Shown here: one piece after another, positions 63,758 through 64,000 of the stretch
Position numbering within the stretch: the stretch's first letter is position 1
Layout: every line of letters starts with the position of its first letter
Source: Glandiceps talaboti
Taxonomy: Eukaryota; Hemichordata; Enteropneusta; Spengelidae
DNA: 64,000 bases
Direction of reading: 5' to 3'
NCBI RefSeq assembly: GCF_964340395.1
Contig: NC_135555.1
Location: forward strand, 17,929,346-17,993,345
Program-made: the position numbers and the translations under genes
Notes under the pieces: generated by a model
What the model saw: only the letters and a program-made list of their open reading frames with translations
Told to the model about the DNA's origin: nothing
The model's database searches: none

Positions 63758-64000
63758 GTATAACATACTGCATCTTTGAATTTTGAATTGTCTTCTCTTA
63801 TGTGTGAGGTTCACGGACAAATGTATACGAGAAAGCTGACGATGCCTGACCGACATATGGCAATATCAGATGTATATATCAGTTGTTAATAGTTGTGTTG
63901 ACATGTGAAATCATGATGCCCTTCTGTCCTGTGTATGTAATTCGAGTTGGAGAAACTGATACTGTGCATATGTATCGTATATGTATTTCTTGTCGGAAAA

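Overview
This is nuclear DNA from an animal. The genes are broken into short exons with GT-AG introns (one is GC-AG), the protein families are metazoan, and the sequence is AT-rich and crowded with microsatellites, fold-back elements and satellite arrays. I read it as a marine-type invertebrate, but the phylum cannot be fixed from this window. No rRNA, tRNA, CRISPR or bacterial feature is visible.

Left part (1-37032, minus strand): a head-to-tail tandem cluster of three paralogous TRPC-like cation channel genes. Transcription runs right to left. Gene C (24797-37032) and gene B (7387 to about 20685) look complete at ten coding exons each. Gene A (694-4741) is cut by the left edge after its first five exons. 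Exon lengths and intron phases match between the copies (10, 134, 151, 176, 180, about 790, about 286, 186, 57 and 126 nt). The models join without frameshift or stop to about 696 aa (C) and 700 aa (B). The channels are compact: a short ankyrin-type N-terminus, the TRPC Y-R-S-L-S-S-P-A-Y segment, seven hydrophobic segments, a pore loop, a TRP-box exon with the LPSPFN-(L/I)-IP motif, and a short acidic tail.

Middle part (37033-54839, plus strand): about 3 kb divergently upstream lie two tandem single-pass membrane receptor genes, CUB1 (295 aa: signal peptide, CUB, LDLa, TM, tail) and CUB2 (431 aa: signal peptide, CUB, CUB, LDLa, TM, tail). Both have a non-coding first exon with a shared promoter region. 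CUB2 has the domain order of NETO proteins, which are accessory subunits of glutamate-gated channels. A link between these receptors and the neighbouring channels is an inference, but it is the most interesting hypothesis in the window.

Right part (54840-64000): no recognised gene. It holds degenerate repeats and three adjacent tandem arrays: a 94-bp monomer in 188-bp dimers (58.1-60.2 kb), a 62-bp unit (60.2-61.0 kb) and a 153-bp unit (61.2-63.2 kb). The last carries an uninterrupted 710-codon minus-strand frame whose coding status is uncertain.

Introns and spacers contain several probable non-autonomous DNA transposons or fold-back elements, at 2495-3491, 17666-17873, 19165-19510, 29234-29323, 35085-35365, 43868-44015, 52008 onward and 56026-56133.
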